Shown here: piece by piece, positions 44,663-55,124 of the stretch
Layout: each line of letters begins with the position of its first letter
How positions within the stretch are numbered: position 1 is the stretch's first letter
Position numbers and translations under genes: made by a program
Origin: Aureimonas endophytica
GTDB taxonomy: Bacteria > Pseudomonadota > Alphaproteobacteria > Rhizobiales > Rhizobiaceae
Reading direction: 5' to 3'
Length of the DNA: 64,000 nt
NCBI RefSeq assembly: GCF_014642635.1
Contig: NZ_BMIQ01000006.1
Location: forward strand, 186,001 to 250,000
The notes under the pieces: generated by a model
What the model saw: only the letters and a program-made list of their open reading frames with translations
Databases searched by the model: none
Told to the model about the DNA's origin: nothing

Positions 44663-44887
44663 ACTGTCGACGCCAATCCCGGCCGCTCGCGCCCGCGTTT
44701 ACGGGCCGCTCCATTCCTCGAAGCGGCAGGAGGGCAGTCGTCGACGGGCGGTTCCTGCGGCACGCGTCGGCGATGTCGCGCCCTTCTGCAAGAAGCCTAT
44801 GACTCTACAGGCGCCGCGCTCATGATCCCGACCGGGGAGCCGACCGACACGATGCCGGCGCGGTGAGCCCCGCCCGGCGCCTCCGTC

Positions 44888-46444
44888 TTATTCCCACTCG
44901 ATCGTGCCGGGCGGCTTGGAGGTGACGTCGTAGACGACGCGGTTGATGCCCTTCACCTCGTTGATGATGCGCGTCGCCGCGTTGCCGAGGAACTCCATGT
45001 CGAAGGGATAGAAATCCGCCGTCATGCCGTCGACCGAGGTCACGGCGCGCAGGGCGCAGACGAATTCGTAGGTGCGCCCGTCCCCCATCACGCCGACCGT
45101 CTGCACGGGCAGAAGCACGGCGAAGGCCTGCCAGATCGTGTCGTAGAGGCCGGCCTTGCGGATCTCGTCGAGATAGATCGCGTCGGCCTGGCGCAGGATG
45201 TCGAGCTTCTCCCGCGTGATGCCGCCGGGGCAGCGGATGGCGAGGCCCGGCCCCGGGAAGGGATGGCGGCCGACGAAGCTCTCCGGCAGGCCGAGCTCGC
45301 GGCCGAGCGCCCGCACCTCGTCCTTGAAGAGCTCGCGCAGGGGCTCCACGAGCTTCATGTTCATGCGCTCGGGCAGGCCGCCGACATTGTGATGCGACTT
45401 GATGGTGACGGAGGGGCCGCCGGTGAAGGAGACGCTCTCGATGACGTCGGGATAGAGCGTGCCCTGTGCCAGGAACTCGGCGCCGCCGAGCTTCTTGGCC
45501 TCCGCCTCGAAGGTCTCGATGAACAGCCGGCCGATCGTCTTGCGCTTCTTCTCCGGGTCGCTCTCGCCTTCCAGCGCGCCGATGAAGAGATCGGCCGCCT
45601 CCACATGGACGAGCGGGATGTTGTAATGGCCGCGGAACAGGCCGACCACCTCCTCCGCCTCGCCGAGCCGCATCAGGCCGTGATCGACGAAGATGCAGGT
45701 GAGCTGGTCGCCGATCGCCTCGTGCAGCAGCACCGCCGCGACGGCCGAATCGACACCGCCCGACAGGCCGCAGATGACGCGGTTCCTGCCGACCTTCTGC
45801 CGGATCTCGGCGACGGCCTGATCGCGGAAGGCGGCCATGGTCCAGTCGCCGGGCAGGCCCGCGATGCGATGGACGAAATTAGAGATGAGCTTGGCGCCGT
45901 CCGGCGTGTGCACGACTTCCGGGTGGAACTGCACGCCGTAGAAGCGGCGCTGCTCGTCGGCGATGGCGGCGAAGGGCGCGCCGGGCGAGACGGCGATGAT
46001 CTCGAAGCCCGGCGGCAGCGCCGTGACGCGGTCGCCATGGCTCATCCAGACCTGATGGCGCGTGCCCTCCGCCCAGACGCCGTCGAAAAGCGGCGAGGAA
46101 TGCTTCACCTCCACGAAGGCGCGGCCGAATTCGCGGTGCAGCCCGCCCTCGATCCGCCCGCCGAGCTGGGCGCACATCGTCTGCTGGCCGTAGCAGATGC
46201 CGAGCACCGGCACATCCGCCTCGAAGATCGCCGCCGGCGCCCGGGGCGAGGCCTCTTCCGTGGTGGAGGCGGGCGAGCCGGACAGGATCACCGCCTTCGG
46301 CTTCAGGCGTCGAAAACCCTCTTCCGCCGACTGGAAGGGAACGATCTCGGAATAGACCCCCGCCTCGCGCACGCGCCGGGCGATGAGCTGCGTAACCTGG
46401 GAGCCGAAATCGACGATGAGGACGGTGTCTGGGTGCGCGGTCAT
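44888..46444 (-). CDS. guaA: GMP synthase (glutamine-hydrolysing)
   Basis: Converts XMP to GMP. 518 residues. An N-terminal class I glutamine amidotransferase domain has the catalytic cysteine in [10 protein letters not shown] and the histidine in FHPEV; an ATP-pyrophosphatase domain has [10 protein letters not shown]; a C-terminal dimerisation domain ends KPPGTIEWE. Upstream (46445-46504) no promoter is clear. guaB, which makes the XMP, is at 52.3 kb. Confidence 0.97.
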   Translation of the reverse strand: MTAHPDTVLIVDFGSQVTQLIARRVREAGVYSEIVPFQSAEEGFRRLKPKAVILSGSPASTTEEASPRAPAAIFEADVPVLGICYGQQTMCAQLGGRIEGGLHREFGRAFVEVKHSSPLFDGVWAEGTRHQVWMSHGDRVTALPPGFEIIAVSPGAPFAAIADEQRRFYGVQFHPEVVHTPDGAKLISNFVHRIAGLPGDWTMAAFRDQAVAEIRQKVGRNRVICGLSGGVDSAVAAVLLHEAIGDQLTCIFVDHGLMRLGEAEEVVGLFRGHYNIPLVHVEAADLFIGALEGESDPEKKRKTIGRLFIETFEAEAKKLGGAEFLAQGTLYPDVIESVSFTGGPSVTIKSHHNVGGLPERMNMKLVEPLRELFKDEVRALGRELGLPESFVGRHPFPGPGLAIRCPGGITREKLDILRQADAIYLDEIRKAGLYDTIWQAFAVLLPVQTVGVMGDGRTYEFVCALRAVTSVDGMTADFYPFDMEFLGNAATRIINEVKGINRVVYDVTSKPPGTIEWE

Positions 46445-46504
46445 TGCGGGGCTTTAAAGAAGGGGGCGGCGCTTCGCAAGAGCCGCGACTAGGCCTCTTC
46501 TATC

Positions 46505-47155
46505 TTAAATCAATCCCGCTTCCATCGCGATTTCGAGCCGGTCGAGCGCTTCGGCGAGGCGCGCGTCGAGATGGCCGAGCAGCGCCGTCCAGTCGTCATA
46601 GTGGTGGAGCTCGGCGGCCCCGTCCGAAATGCCGCGCAGGCCGACGAGCGGCAGGCCGAAACGCTGGCAGGCGCGCAGCACCGCGAAGGTCTCCATGTCG
46701 ACCATCTCGGCGTCGATCGCACCGTAGCGCGCGCCCGACACGACGTCGCCGCCGGTGGACAGGCGCTTGGCCGGGATGCTCGGGATCGGTGTCGGCAGGG
46801 GCGTCTCGACCGGATGGTCGAGAAAGGGCGTGACGCCCTTCGGGAAGCCGAGGACGGAGGCGTCGATATCGCGCCAGGAGACGGAGGCGACCTGATAGAC
46901 CGCGCCCTGTTCGAGAACGCGCGAGCCGGCCGAGCCGAGGGAGACGACGAGATCCGGCAATTCGCTCGCGCCGGCCAGCGCCTGGAGCGCGATGCCCGTG
47001 CCGAGCGCCGCCTCCACCGGGCCGACGCCGGTGAGAAGCGGGCGGATGCGGCGGCGCAGTTCCGGCCCGTATTCCGCGTCCGCCGCCATGACGAAGAGGA
47101 CGGAGCGCCCCGCCAGCCGATCGGGCGCGAGATCGCGAGGTTCGGCGGCGCTCAG
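46505..47155 (-). CDS. MTA/SAH nucleosidase-like phosphorylase, apparent CTG start
   Basis: A purine nucleoside phosphorylase-fold enzyme of the 5'-methylthioadenosine/S-adenosylhomocysteine nucleosidase type: VLFVMAADAEYGPEL at the N terminus, LLTGVGPVEAA, and DMETFAVLRACQRFGLPLVGLRGISD near the catalytic aspartate. About 216 residues if it starts at CTG 47155, which overlaps the preceding stop as CTGA. No ATG, GTG or TTG lies before RSVLFVM; the first ATG downstream would remove the first strand. Recycles adenosylhomocysteine or methylthioadenosine. Confidence 0.82.
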   Translation of the reverse strand: MSAAEPRDLAPDRLAGRSVLFVMAADAEYGPELRRRIRPLLTGVGPVEAALGTGIALQALAGASELPDLVVSLGSAGSRVLEQGAVYQVASVSWRDIDASVLGFPKGVTPFLDHPVETPLPTPIPSIPAKRLSTGGDVVSGARYGAIDAEMVDMETFAVLRACQRFGLPLVGLRGISDGAAELHHYDDWTALLGHLDARLAEALDRLEIAMEAGLI

Positions 47156-47454
47156 CTCGACACCAGCGAGCAGCGCCAGTGATCCTCGCCGCGCGTCGCG
47201 GAGGCGGCATTGCCGACGCGCCAGACATCCTGCCCGGCATCGAGGCAAAGCCCCCGCGCGGCCAGCACCGCCGCGAAGGCGTCGCTGCGGCCGCAGGCCA
47301 TCCAGGTGTCCGGGCTCTTCTCGTCGCCGTCCTGGCAGACCGAGCGCTGCGACGCCCAGAGATCGATCAGGCGCTCGTCGTCGAAGCTCTCACCTCGCGA
47401 CGGCAGAGCCGAGGCGGCGATCAAGGCCGCCGCAAGTCCGAATGCAGTCCGCAT
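47152..47454 (-). CDS. Small secreted four-cysteine protein of unknown function
   Basis: A 100-residue protein: a signal peptide (1-22, ending PSRG) and a ~75-residue mature part with four cysteines (VCQDGD, ACGRSD, LCLDAG, RCSLVSS), probably two disulfides. Not recognised as a named family. Its stop codon overlaps the nucleosidase start (CTGA), so the two are translationally coupled even though one product is exported and the other cytoplasmic. Confidence 0.7.
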   Translation of the reverse strand: MRTAFGLAAALIAASALPSRGESFDDERLIDLWASQRSVCQDGDEKSPDTWMACGRSDAFAAVLAARGLCLDAGQDVWRVGNAASATRGEDHWRCSLVSS

Positions 47455-47543
47455 CGAGCGCCATCCCCTCAAATGTCGCGCGACCAAAGGTTAAGATTGA
47501 GTTCGAGGCCTTGTCAATCGGCGCCCGCCGCCCTAGCGGCCGC

Positions 47544-47999
47544 TCAGTTCAGCCGCCAGAGCGCGAAATTGAGCAGCGTCGCATAGGCGACCCAGGCGGC
47601 ATAGGGCAGGAAGCACCAGGCCGCGACGCGGTTGCGCCGGATCGTGGCGAAAAGGAAGGCGAGGATCGCGCCGAGGAGCAGCGCGATGATCAAGAGCCCG
47701 GCGCCGATCCGATGGGCGCCGAAGAAGGTCGGCGACCAGGCGAAGTTGAGCGCCAGCTGCACGAGCCAGAGCGCCAGGGCCACGGCCGGCCCTTTGAGGA
47801 AGACGCGCCAGCCGGCGATCCCGATCAGGACATAGAGAATCGTCCAGGCAACGGGAAACAGCCAGTTCGGCGGCGTGAAGCCGGGCTTCGCCAAGGCCTC
47901 GTACCAGGCGCCCGGCGGGTTGGCGATGCCGATCGACAAGCCGCCGCCGAGCGTGACGACGAGAAAGCAGGCCAGCCAGAGAAGATGGCGGAGAGGCAT
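47544..47999 (-). CDS. tspO: TspO/MBR-family tryptophan-rich membrane protein
   Basis: A 151-residue five-helix membrane protein. Family signatures seen are KPGFTPPNWLFPVAWTILYVLIGIAGW (the tryptophan-rich helix) and LALNFAWSPTFFGAHRIG. TspO binds tetrapyrroles and acts in stress and porphyrin signalling; it is usually outer-membrane in alphaproteobacteria. It lies between a small secreted protein gene and an RsmB-type methylase, two bases after the methylase stop, so it may be read from the same transcript. Confidence 0.93.
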   Translation of the reverse strand: MPLRHLLWLACFLVVTLGGGLSIGIANPPGAWYEALAKPGFTPPNWLFPVAWTILYVLIGIAGWRVFLKGPAVALALWLVQLALNFAWSPTFFGAHRIGAGLLIIALLLGAILAFLFATIRRNRVAAWCFLPYAAWVAYATLLNFALWRLN

Positions 48000-48001
48000 G
48001 G

Positions 48002-49300
48002 TCACCGGCGCACCAACCGGGCGAAGAAGAAGCCGTCGGTGCCGGAGCGGCGCGGCGTCAGCAGCAGCGCCGTGCCGCCTTCCAACGGCCGGAGATGGAC
48101 GTCTTCCGGCGCCTCCGGCAGGTGCTCCCGCCAGTTCGCGCCGCCGTCCTCCAGGGCGAAATCCGGATGGCGGCGAAGAAAGGCCTCGACGCGCGCCGTA
48201 TTCTCGCGGGCGAGCACGGAACAGGTGATGAAGGCGAGGCGCCCGCCACCCGGCCGCACGAAGCGGCTCGCGGTGTCGAGAACGGCGTCCTGCTCGGCGA
48301 TGCGCTTCTCGACGGCCTGGGAAGAGAGGCGCCATTTCGCGTCCGGCCGCCGCCGCCAGGTGCCGGCGCCGGTGCAGGGCGCGTCGACCACGACGCGATC
48401 GGCCTTCGCTTCGAGGGGGGCGAGATCCTCCATGCGGCCATGCACCGCGACATCGCGCGCCTCCGCCCGCCGCAGCCGGTCGTAGATCGGGGCCAGCCGC
48501 CGGCGATCGGCGTCGAAGGCATGGAGATGCCCCTCCCCGCCCGTCGCGGCAGCGAGCGCCAGCGTCTTGCCGCCGGCGCCGGCGCAGAGGTCGAGCAGCG
48601 TTTCGCCCGGACGCGCTCCGACAAGCAGCGCCGCGAGCTGCGAGCCCTCGTCCTGAACCTCGACGAGGCCGGTCTGGAAGGCGGCTTCCGCCTGGATATT
48701 CGGGTGGCGGCCCGCGCCCTCGATCGGCGGCAGGCGCAGGCCGAGCGGCGACAGGCGGGTCGGGGCCGGCGCGAATTCGGCTAGCGCCGCGCTCGCCTTG
48801 GCGCGGTCGGCGAGAAGCGTGTTGACGCGCAGATCGAGCGGCGGCCGGTCGCCGAGCGCGGCGGCTTCCGCGATCCAGTCCGCCCCGAGCGAGGCTTCGA
48901 GCTCGCCGACCAGCCAGTCCGGCACGTCGGCCTGGACGGCGGGCGGCGCCTTGCCGAGATCGGCCTGCGCGAAACGGGTCCATTCCGCCTCGCCCGGCAG
49001 CTTCGGCGCGAAGCGGTCGTCTTCCAGCGCGGCGGCGATGCCGTCCGGCGCGAGGCGCCAGGATTCGACCAGCGCCGCGAAGACGAGCGCGCGGTTCGAA
49101 TCATTGCCCATCCGCCAGCCGAAGGAGCGCTTGCGGCGCAGGACATCATAGACGAGATTGCCGATGGCCGAGCGGTCGCCGGACCCGGCGAAGCGATGCG
49201 ACAGGCCCCAGTCCTTCAAGGCGTCGGCGACCGGCCGATGCCGCTTCGCGATATCCTCCAGAACCTCGATCGCCGCGGCGAGCCGCCCTCCTAGACGCAT
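48002..49300 (-). CDS. RsmB/NOP-family rRNA (cytosine-5) methyltransferase
   Basis: 432 residues. The SAM motif DLCAGAGGKTLALAA, the PC motif DAPCTGAGTWRRRPDAKWRL and the catalytic FITCSVLARENTARVEAFL are all present; an N-terminal NusB-like or NOL1 region precedes them. It methylates a cytosine in rRNA or tRNA; which is unknown. Part of the gua neighbourhood conserved in rhizobia. It is the first gene of a series with tspO. Confidence 0.92.
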   Translation of the reverse strand: MRLGGRLAAAIEVLEDIAKRHRPVADALKDWGLSHRFAGSGDRSAIGNLVYDVLRRKRSFGWRMGNDSNRALVFAALVESWRLAPDGIAAALEDDRFAPKLPGEAEWTRFAQADLGKAPPAVQADVPDWLVGELEASLGADWIAEAAALGDRPPLDLRVNTLLADRAKASAALAEFAPAPTRLSPLGLRLPPIEGAGRHPNIQAEAAFQTGLVEVQDEGSQLAALLVGARPGETLLDLCAGAGGKTLALAAATGGEGHLHAFDADRRRLAPIYDRLRRAEARDVAVHGRMEDLAPLEAKADRVVVDAPCTGAGTWRRRPDAKWRLSSQAVEKRIAEQDAVLDTASRFVRPGGGRLAFITCSVLARENTARVEAFLRRHPDFALEDGGANWREHLPEAPEDVHLRPLEGGTALLLTPRRSGTDGFFFARLVRR

Positions 49301-49729
49301 GGGAGACCTCCTCGGCGGGCGTTGCGGCAGGGGATAAGCGAAGGTTCGGACAAGGATTTCAGGCTTCGTGGCAAGAAAAGGCTCCGCGCCGCACCGGCGG
49401 GAGAACGAGGGGCGCGGGACAGCGTCAGGCCGAGCCCGGCGCCGGAGCGGGCGGACATCGAAACGCCGGAGCTTCCGCCAGGCGCGCGCTCAGGCCTTCG
49501 GCATCCGGCAAGGTCCGGTCATCGGTCATCGCAACGTCCCGCATCCGCCGGGAAGCTAGGCGAGGCCGGCATTCGCCGCAAGGCTCGGCCTCCCGAGCCC
49601 CGACGACAGGCGGAGTCTCAGGAAGGCGGCAGGATCGCCGGCGGCGATGCGACCGCTTTCGGTATCCCGGAGACGCGAAAGGGCCGGGATCGCTCCCGGC
49701 CCTGTCTCGTCGTCGACGGTGCGGCAGGC
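49301..49729. other. 429-base intergenic region between katA and the RsmB-like gene
   Basis: No convincing gene on either strand. It holds the katA terminator at 49680-49703 and, near 49300-49360, probable promoter sequence for the RsmB-like gene that I cannot define. Confidence 0.5.
49680..49703 (-). terminator. Rho-independent terminator of katA
   Basis: A perfect 10-bp stem (AGGGCCGGGA/TCCCGGCCCT) with a TCGC/GCGA tetraloop, followed on the minus strand by TTTCGC. It lies 26 bases after the katA stop. The short U-tract is weak but the stem is strong. Confidence 0.65.
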
Positions 49730-51235
49730 CTATTCGGCCGCCGCCGCGTGGCTGGTGGTCAGACTCGCCTGCGCGTCGTCGCGACCCTGCGCTTCCAGGG
49801 CCCGGCGCACGCCCGCGCCATAGGCCGGATCGACCTTGTCGAAATGCGCCAGCTGCCGGTCCACGATGAATTGCGGCACGCCCTGCATCGCGCCCGCCAG
49901 CGTCTTGAACAGGCGCTCCTTATGCGCGTCGTCGAAGAGGTTGAAGAGCGCGCGCGGCTGCGAGTAGTGGTCCGCCTCGGCCCGGAACTCGTAGCGTCCG
50001 ACCTCGCCGGAATAGCGGTGCGGCGGCTCCTCGACGCTCGGGTCCTCCACCGGCCCGCCGAAGGAGTTCGGCTCGTAATAGGCGTCCGGGTTGGTGCGAA
50101 GGCCGAAGGGCATCGAGCCGTCGCGGTTGTAGTGGTTCACCGGCGAGCGCGGCTTGTTGACCGGCAGCGACTCGTAATGGACGCCGATCCGGTAGCGATG
50201 CGCGTCCGGATAGGAGAAGAGCCGGCCCTGGAGCATCTTGTCCGGCGAGAAGCCGATGCCCGGCACCACGTTGGACGGGTTGAAGGCCGACTGCTCGATC
50301 TCGGTGAAATAGTTGTCCGGGTTGCGGTTCAGCTCGAACTCGCCGACCTTGATCAGCGGATACAGGCCATGCGGCCAGACCTTGGTGAGGTCGAAGGCGC
50401 TCCAGCCGGTCTTCTTCTCGAACTCCTCGGCTTCCAGCTCCGGCATGATCTGGACGAAGAAATCCCATTTCGGGAAGTTGCCCGCCTCGATCATGCCGTA
50501 GAGCGCTTCCTGATAGCTCTCGCGCGACTTGGCGATGACCTTTTCGGCCTCCTCGTTGGTGAAGGTCTTGTGGCCCTGCTTCGTCTTGAAGTGGAACTTC
50601 ACCCAGAAGCGCTCGCCCTGGTCGTTCCAGAAGGAGAAGGTGTGCGAGCCGTAGCCGTTCATGCGGCTGGGGTCGACCGGGATGCCGCGATCCGACATCA
50701 GGATCGTCACCTGATGCAGCGATTCCGGGCAGAGCGACCAGAAGTCCCACATGGCGGTCGCCGAGCGCAGGTTGGTGCGCGGATGGCGCTTCTGCGTGTG
50801 GATGAAGTCCGGGAACTTGTAGGGATCGGCGACGAAGAAGACCGGCGTGTTGTTGCCGACGACGTCCCAGTTGCCTTCCTCGGTATAGAACTTCAGCGAG
50901 AAGCCGCGCACGTCGCGCTCGGCATCCGCCGCGCCCTGCTCGCCGGCGACGGTGGAGAAGCGGGCGAGCATCTCGGTCTTCTTGCCGACCTGCGAGAACA
51001 CCTTGGCGCGGGAATAGCGCGTGATGTCCTCGGTGACGGTCAGCGTGCCAAAGGCGCCCCAGCCCTTGGCATGGACGACGCGCTCGGGCACGCGCTCGCG
51101 GTTCTGGTGGGCCAGCTTCTCGATGAGCTGATAGTCCTCGAGCAGCACCGGCCCGCGCGGGCCGACGGTCTTGGCATTCTGGTTGCTGGAGAGCGGCGCG
51201 CCGGCCGTCGTCGTCAGCCTCGGTCTGTCGGTCAT
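49730..51235 (-). CDS. katA: Monofunctional heme catalase
   Basis: Hydrogen-peroxide disproportionation. 501 residues, small-subunit type. The catalytic histidine is in [12 protein letters not shown], the asparagine in [11 protein letters not shown], and the heme-ligand tyrosine in [12 protein letters not shown]. Start 51235 has GGGAGAG six to eight bases upstream (an in-frame extension to 51265 exists). It diverges from oxyR, which probably activates it. A strong terminator follows. Confidence 0.97.
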   Translation of the reverse strand: MTDRPRLTTTAGAPLSSNQNAKTVGPRGPVLLEDYQLIEKLAHQNRERVPERVVHAKGWGAFGTLTVTEDITRYSRAKVFSQVGKKTEMLARFSTVAGEQGAADAERDVRGFSLKFYTEEGNWDVVGNNTPVFFVADPYKFPDFIHTQKRHPRTNLRSATAMWDFWSLCPESLHQVTILMSDRGIPVDPSRMNGYGSHTFSFWNDQGERFWVKFHFKTKQGHKTFTNEEAEKVIAKSRESYQEALYGMIEAGNFPKWDFFVQIMPELEAEEFEKKTGWSAFDLTKVWPHGLYPLIKVGEFELNRNPDNYFTEIEQSAFNPSNVVPGIGFSPDKMLQGRLFSYPDAHRYRIGVHYESLPVNKPRSPVNHYNRDGSMPFGLRTNPDAYYEPNSFGGPVEDPSVEEPPHRYSGEVGRYEFRAEADHYSQPRALFNLFDDAHKERLFKTLAGAMQGVPQFIVDRQLAHFDKVDPAYGAGVRRALEAQGRDDAQASLTTSHAAAAE

Positions 51236-51304
51236 GGAGGTCTCTCCCTTCCTGAACTCTTGCATCCGGTTCGCCAGATTTAGAGCGTTTCCAACAGATT
51301 CGAC

Positions 51305-51358
51305 CGATAAGCTCCAATCGTATTTTCAAACCGTCGCGATCGGATTATCCAATCGCGA
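51305..51358. promoter_or_regulatory. Predicted OxyR binding region between katA and oxyR
   Basis: Two spaced inverted repeats lie in the 122-base gap: CGAT-N8-ATCG (51305-51320) and TCGCGAT-N11-ATCGCGA (51334-51358), the second overlapping the oxyR start. The T-N11-A type symmetry and divergent arrangement fit a LysR-type regulator that controls katA and itself. Confidence 0.45.
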
Positions 51359-52260
51359 TGATCACTGTCCGCCAACTCCGGTATTTTCAAGCACTTGCCG
51401 AGGTCCTGCATTTCGGCAAGGCGGCGCGGCTCCTGAATGTGAGCCAGCCGGCGCTTTCGGCGCAGATCGCCGCCTTCGAGGAGGCGGTCGGCGCGAAGCT
51501 CTTCGAGCGCCGCCCGACGGGCGTGGCGCCGACGCCGGAGGCCGGCGCGATCCTGGAGAAGGTGAACGGCATCCTCGCCGAGATCCGCGACCTGGAGGCG
51601 CTCGGGGCCAAGCCGGACGAGGCGTTGGGCGGGCGGCTGCGGCTCGGGCTCATCGCCACGGTCGCGCCCTATCTCCTGCCCGCGCTTCTGTCGCGCGTCG
51701 CGCTCGATCATCCGAGGCTGGATCTCGCGCTGCGCGAAAGCCTCACGGACGCTCTTCTCGCCGATGTCGTCGCCGGCGAGCTCGACTGCGCCGTCGTCGC
51801 CCTGCCCGTCGCCGAGCCCAGCCTGGAGACGATCGGGCTTGGCGAGGATGCCTTCTGGCTGGCGGTTCCGGCGCGGGAGGCGCCGCGCTTCCGGGGTTCG
51901 GTGGAGGTCGGCGATCTCGGCGCCGAGCGGCTGATCCTTCTGGAGGAAGGCCATTGCCTGCGCGAACAGGCGTTGAAGGTCTGTCAGCTCGTGCCGACGA
52001 GCCGCTTCGCCGATCTCAGCGCCACGAGCCTCGCCACCATCCTGCGCATGGTCGCCGGCGGGCTCGGCGCGACGCTGGTGCCGGAAATCGCCGTCGAGAC
52101 GGAACGCCAGGGCGGCGGCATCGAGATCCTGCCGTTCCGGGCGCCCGCGCCGAGCCGGACGCTCGCCCTCGCCTTCCGTCGCTCCACGCCCCGGCGCCGC
52201 GGCTTCGAGGCGCTGGCCGAGATCATCCTCGCCTGTCTCGGCCGGCCGCGCCCCTATTGA
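51358..52260 (+). CDS. oxyR: Hydrogen-peroxide sensor OxyR (LysR family)
   Basis: A 300-residue LysR-type activator. The winged-helix DNA-binding domain covers residues 1-60 (LNVSQPALSAQIAAFE is the recognition segment). The redox cysteines are Cys200 and Cys209 in LLEEGHCLREQALKVC, the same spacing as the Cys199/Cys208 disulfide switch of E. coli OxyR. No clear ribosome site precedes the ATG. Divergent from katA. Confidence 0.95.
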   Translation: MITVRQLRYFQALAEVLHFGKAARLLNVSQPALSAQIAAFEEAVGAKLFERRPTGVAPTPEAGAILEKVNGILAEIRDLEALGAKPDEALGGRLRLGLIATVAPYLLPALLSRVALDHPRLDLALRESLTDALLADVVAGELDCAVVALPVAEPSLETIGLGEDAFWLAVPAREAPRFRGSVEVGDLGAERLILLEEGHCLREQALKVCQLVPTSRFADLSATSLATILRMVAGGLGATLVPEIAVETERQGGGIEILPFRAPAPSRTLALAFRRSTPRRRGFEALAEIILACLGRPRPY

Positions 52261-52284
52261 GGCGCGCCGCCGGCCGGCACCGGA

Positions 52285-53781
52285 TCAGATGCCGACGCCC
52301 GGATAGTTCGGGCTTTCGCGCGTGATCGTCACGTCATGGGCATGGCTCTCGCGCAGGCCCGCATTGGAGATCCGCACGAAGGTCGCCTTGTCGCGGAAGG
52401 ACTGGAGATCGGCCGCGCCGACATAGCCCATGGCCGCCCGCAAGCCGCCGGCCAGCTGGTGGAGCACGGCCGCCACCTGGCCCTTGTAGGGCACCTGGCC
52501 CTCGATGCCTTCCGGCACGAGCTTCAGCGTGTCGCGCACCTCGGCCTGGAAATAGCGGTCGGCCGAGCCGCGCGCCATCGCGCCGACCGAGCCCATGCCG
52601 CGATAGGATTTGAAGGAGCGGCCCTGGTGCAGATAGACCTCGCCCGGGCTTTCCTCCGTGCCGGCGAGCAGCGAGCCGACCATGGCGGCGGAGGCGCCGG
52701 CCGCGAGCGCCTTGGCGAGATCGCCCGAATATTTGATGCCGCCATCGGCGATGATCGGCACGTCCTGCGCCGCCGCCGCCTCGCAGGCGCCCATGATGGC
52801 GGAGAGCTGCGGCACGCCGACGCCCGCGACGATGCGCGTCGTGCAGATCGAGCCCGGCCCGATGCCGACCTTGATGCCGTCGGCGCCGGCATCGATCAGC
52901 GCCCTCGTTCCGTCCGGCGTCGCGACATTGCCGGCGATCACCTGGACATGGTTCGACAGGCGCTTGACGCGCGTCACGGCGTCGAGCACGCGCTGCGAAT
53001 GGCCATGGGCGGTGTCGACGACGATGAGGTCGACGCCGGCATCGATCAGCCGCTCGGCCCGCTCGAAGCCGTCCTCGCCGACGCTGGTCGCCGCCGCCGC
53101 GAGAAGCCGGCCCTGCGCGTCCTTCGCGGCATTGGGGTTCAGCTGCGACTTCTCGATGTCCTTCACGGTGATGAGGCCGATGCAGCGGTCCTCCGCGTCG
53201 ACCACCAGCAGCTTCTCGATCCGGTGCTGGTGGAGAAGGCGCTTGGCCTCGTCCTGGCCGACCGTCTCGCGCACGGTGACGAGATTGTCCCTCGTCATCA
53301 GCTCGTGGATCGGCTGGCGGTCGTCCGTCGCGAAGCGCACGTCGCGATTGGTGAGGATGCCGAGAAGACGGCCCGGCCCGGCGCCGTTCGGAGCGACGAC
53401 CGGAATGCCGGAAATGCGGTGGCGGTCCATCAGGTGGCGCGCGTCGCCGAGCGTCGCGTCCGGGCCGATGGTGACGGGATTGACCACCATGCCGGATTCG
53501 AACTTCTTCACCTGCCGCACTTCCTCGGCCTGTTCGACCGGCGAGAGATTGCGGTGGATGACGCCGATGCCGCCGGCCTGGGCCATGGCGATGGCGAGGC
53601 GGGCTTCCGTCACCGTGTCCATCGCGGCGGAAAGGATCGGCAGGTTGAGATGCAGCGTGCGGCTGATGCGGGTGCGCACATCCACCTGCCCCGGCATCAC
53701 TTCGGAATGGCCTGGCTGGAGCAGCACGTCGTCGAAGGTCAGCGCGGTCGCGCCGGTCGCGGTCTCGATGATGCGGGCCAT
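52285..53781 (-). CDS. guaB: Inosine-5'-monophosphate dehydrogenase
   Basis: Oxidises IMP to XMP, the first committed step to GMP. 498 residues, with the catalytic cysteine in [13 protein letters not shown], a pair of CBS domains inserted (about 95-205), and the flap region [15 protein letters not shown] start at ATG 53781, since AGGGGA lies six bases upstream; ATG 53787 is too close to it. It converges with oxyR (gap 24 bases). Confidence 0.97.
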   Translation of the reverse strand: MARIIETATGATALTFDDVLLQPGHSEVMPGQVDVRTRISRTLHLNLPILSAAMDTVTEARLAIAMAQAGGIGVIHRNLSPVEQAEEVRQVKKFESGMVVNPVTIGPDATLGDARHLMDRHRISGIPVVAPNGAGPGRLLGILTNRDVRFATDDRQPIHELMTRDNLVTVRETVGQDEAKRLLHQHRIEKLLVVDAEDRCIGLITVKDIEKSQLNPNAAKDAQGRLLAAAATSVGEDGFERAERLIDAGVDLIVVDTAHGHSQRVLDAVTRVKRLSNHVQVIAGNVATPDGTRALIDAGADGIKVGIGPGSICTTRIVAGVGVPQLSAIMGACEAAAAQDVPIIADGGIKYSGDLAKALAAGASAAMVGSLLAGTEESPGEVYLHQGRSFKSYRGMGSVGAMARGSADRYFQAEVRDTLKLVPEGIEGQVPYKGQVAAVLHQLAGGLRAAMGYVGAADLQSFRDKATFVRISNAGLRESHAHDVTITRESPNYPGVGI

Positions 53782-53888
53782 TGCCATTCCCCTAAAGAGA
53801 AACCGCCGGCCTGTTGGGAGAACGGCCGGCGGCGAAGAATTGGCACCGGCAGCTAGCATGCCGGACGGGACTTGAAAAGGCGCCGCGC

Positions 53889-54908
53889 TCAGCCCGCGAC
53901 GTCGAGCTGATAGGTCAGCGGCACGAAGCGATAGCCCTCGCCCGCCTTTTCGACGAAGCCGATGCCCGGAAAGGGCATGTGATAGCCGATGAAGGGCCGG
54001 CGCGAGGCGGCGAGCCCGTCGAAGACCCGGCGGCGCGTCGCCGTCGCCCGCTCCGGGTCCTGGTCGAAGCGCACCCGCCAGTCCGGCCGCTGCAACGAGG
54101 CGACATAGTGATTCGCCGTGTCGGCGGTGAGCCAGAGCGCGTCGTCGCCGGACCCGATCTCGAAGACGAGATGGCCGGGCGAATGGCCGAAGGCCTCGTG
54201 CGCCACGATGCCGGGCACGACCTCGGTTCCTTCCGCGAGGATCAGGGCGTCGGCGGCCAGCGGCGCGACGTTCTTCGCGACGAGCGCGGCATTGTCGCGG
54301 CGCTCGCCGTTCTTCGCCTCTTCCGAGGTCCAGAAATCGTATTCGACCCGCCCCATGGCGAGGCGCGCCTTCGAAAAGGCCGGGCCGCCTTCCTCCATCA
54401 GGCCGCCGATATGGTCGCCATGCATATGGGTCAGCACCACGAGATCGATGTCGTCCGGCCGGTGGCCGGCCTCCTCCAGGCGCTGGCGCAGGAGACCCAT
54501 GCCATTCGCCCGCCCCATCGGCCCCATGCCGGTGTCGAACAGGACGCGGCGGCCGCCGGTCTCGACGAGGACGGGCAGGAAGCCGTTGGCGAAGCGCTTT
54601 TCCGGCAGGAAATTCTCGCGCAGCAAGGCGGCGACCGTCGCCTCCTCCTGGTCGGCGCCGAAGGTCGGATAGGGTCCGTCGGCGATGCGCTGGCCGTCCT
54701 CGACGACCGTGATCGTCGCGTCGCCGATCCTGTAGCGCCGCCAGCGCGGCTCCGCCCGCTCGTCCTGCATGCCCGTCTCCGTTCCATTCGTCTGGGCGCC
54801 GGCGGCAAGGGCCGGGCCGGCCAGGGGCGCAAGCGCCAGCCCTCCCGCCAGTTGCAGCGCCCGGCGGCGATCGATGCCGCCCGCCGTCTCGCCCTTGCCG
54901 TGCCGCAT
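53889..54908 (-). CDS. Tat-exported MBL-fold metallo-hydrolase
   Basis: 339 residues. The N terminus carries a twin-arginine signal ([26 protein letters not shown], about 11-36), so it is exported folded. The metallo-beta-lactamase domain has the zinc motif [10 protein letters not shown] and downstream HSPGH and HM residues. Substrate unknown; such proteins in rhizobia include lactonases and sulfatase-like hydrolases. ATG 54908 is chosen for the Tat signal. Confidence 0.87.
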   Translation of the reverse strand: MRHGKGETAGGIDRRRALQLAGGLALAPLAGPALAAGAQTNGTETGMQDERAEPRWRRYRIGDATITVVEDGQRIADGPYPTFGADQEEATVAALLRENFLPEKRFANGFLPVLVETGGRRVLFDTGMGPMGRANGMGLLRQRLEEAGHRPDDIDLVVLTHMHGDHIGGLMEEGGPAFSKARLAMGRVEYDFWTSEEAKNGERRDNAALVAKNVAPLAADALILAEGTEVVPGIVAHEAFGHSPGHLVFEIGSGDDALWLTADTANHYVASLQRPDWRVRFDQDPERATATRRRVFDGLAASRRPFIGYHMPFPGIGFVEKAGEGYRFVPLTYQLDVAG

Positions 54909-55124
54909 GGTTCCGCCCCCGTCGCCTTCGTCCGGCGCGCAACTGGGCTCGAAGCCACGACCGGCAAGGCGAACACGGCGAGTTGAGCGGGCGGCGGGCG
55001 CGGCGGCGAAAATCATCGTTGCGCCGCGATCGGGGAGGAGTAGTTACGGCCTCGTCCCGTCCCAACGCCCTGTCCGTTCCCTCCCGAGCGCTCACGACGT
55101 CGATCTTCAGCGTGAGGACCTCTT

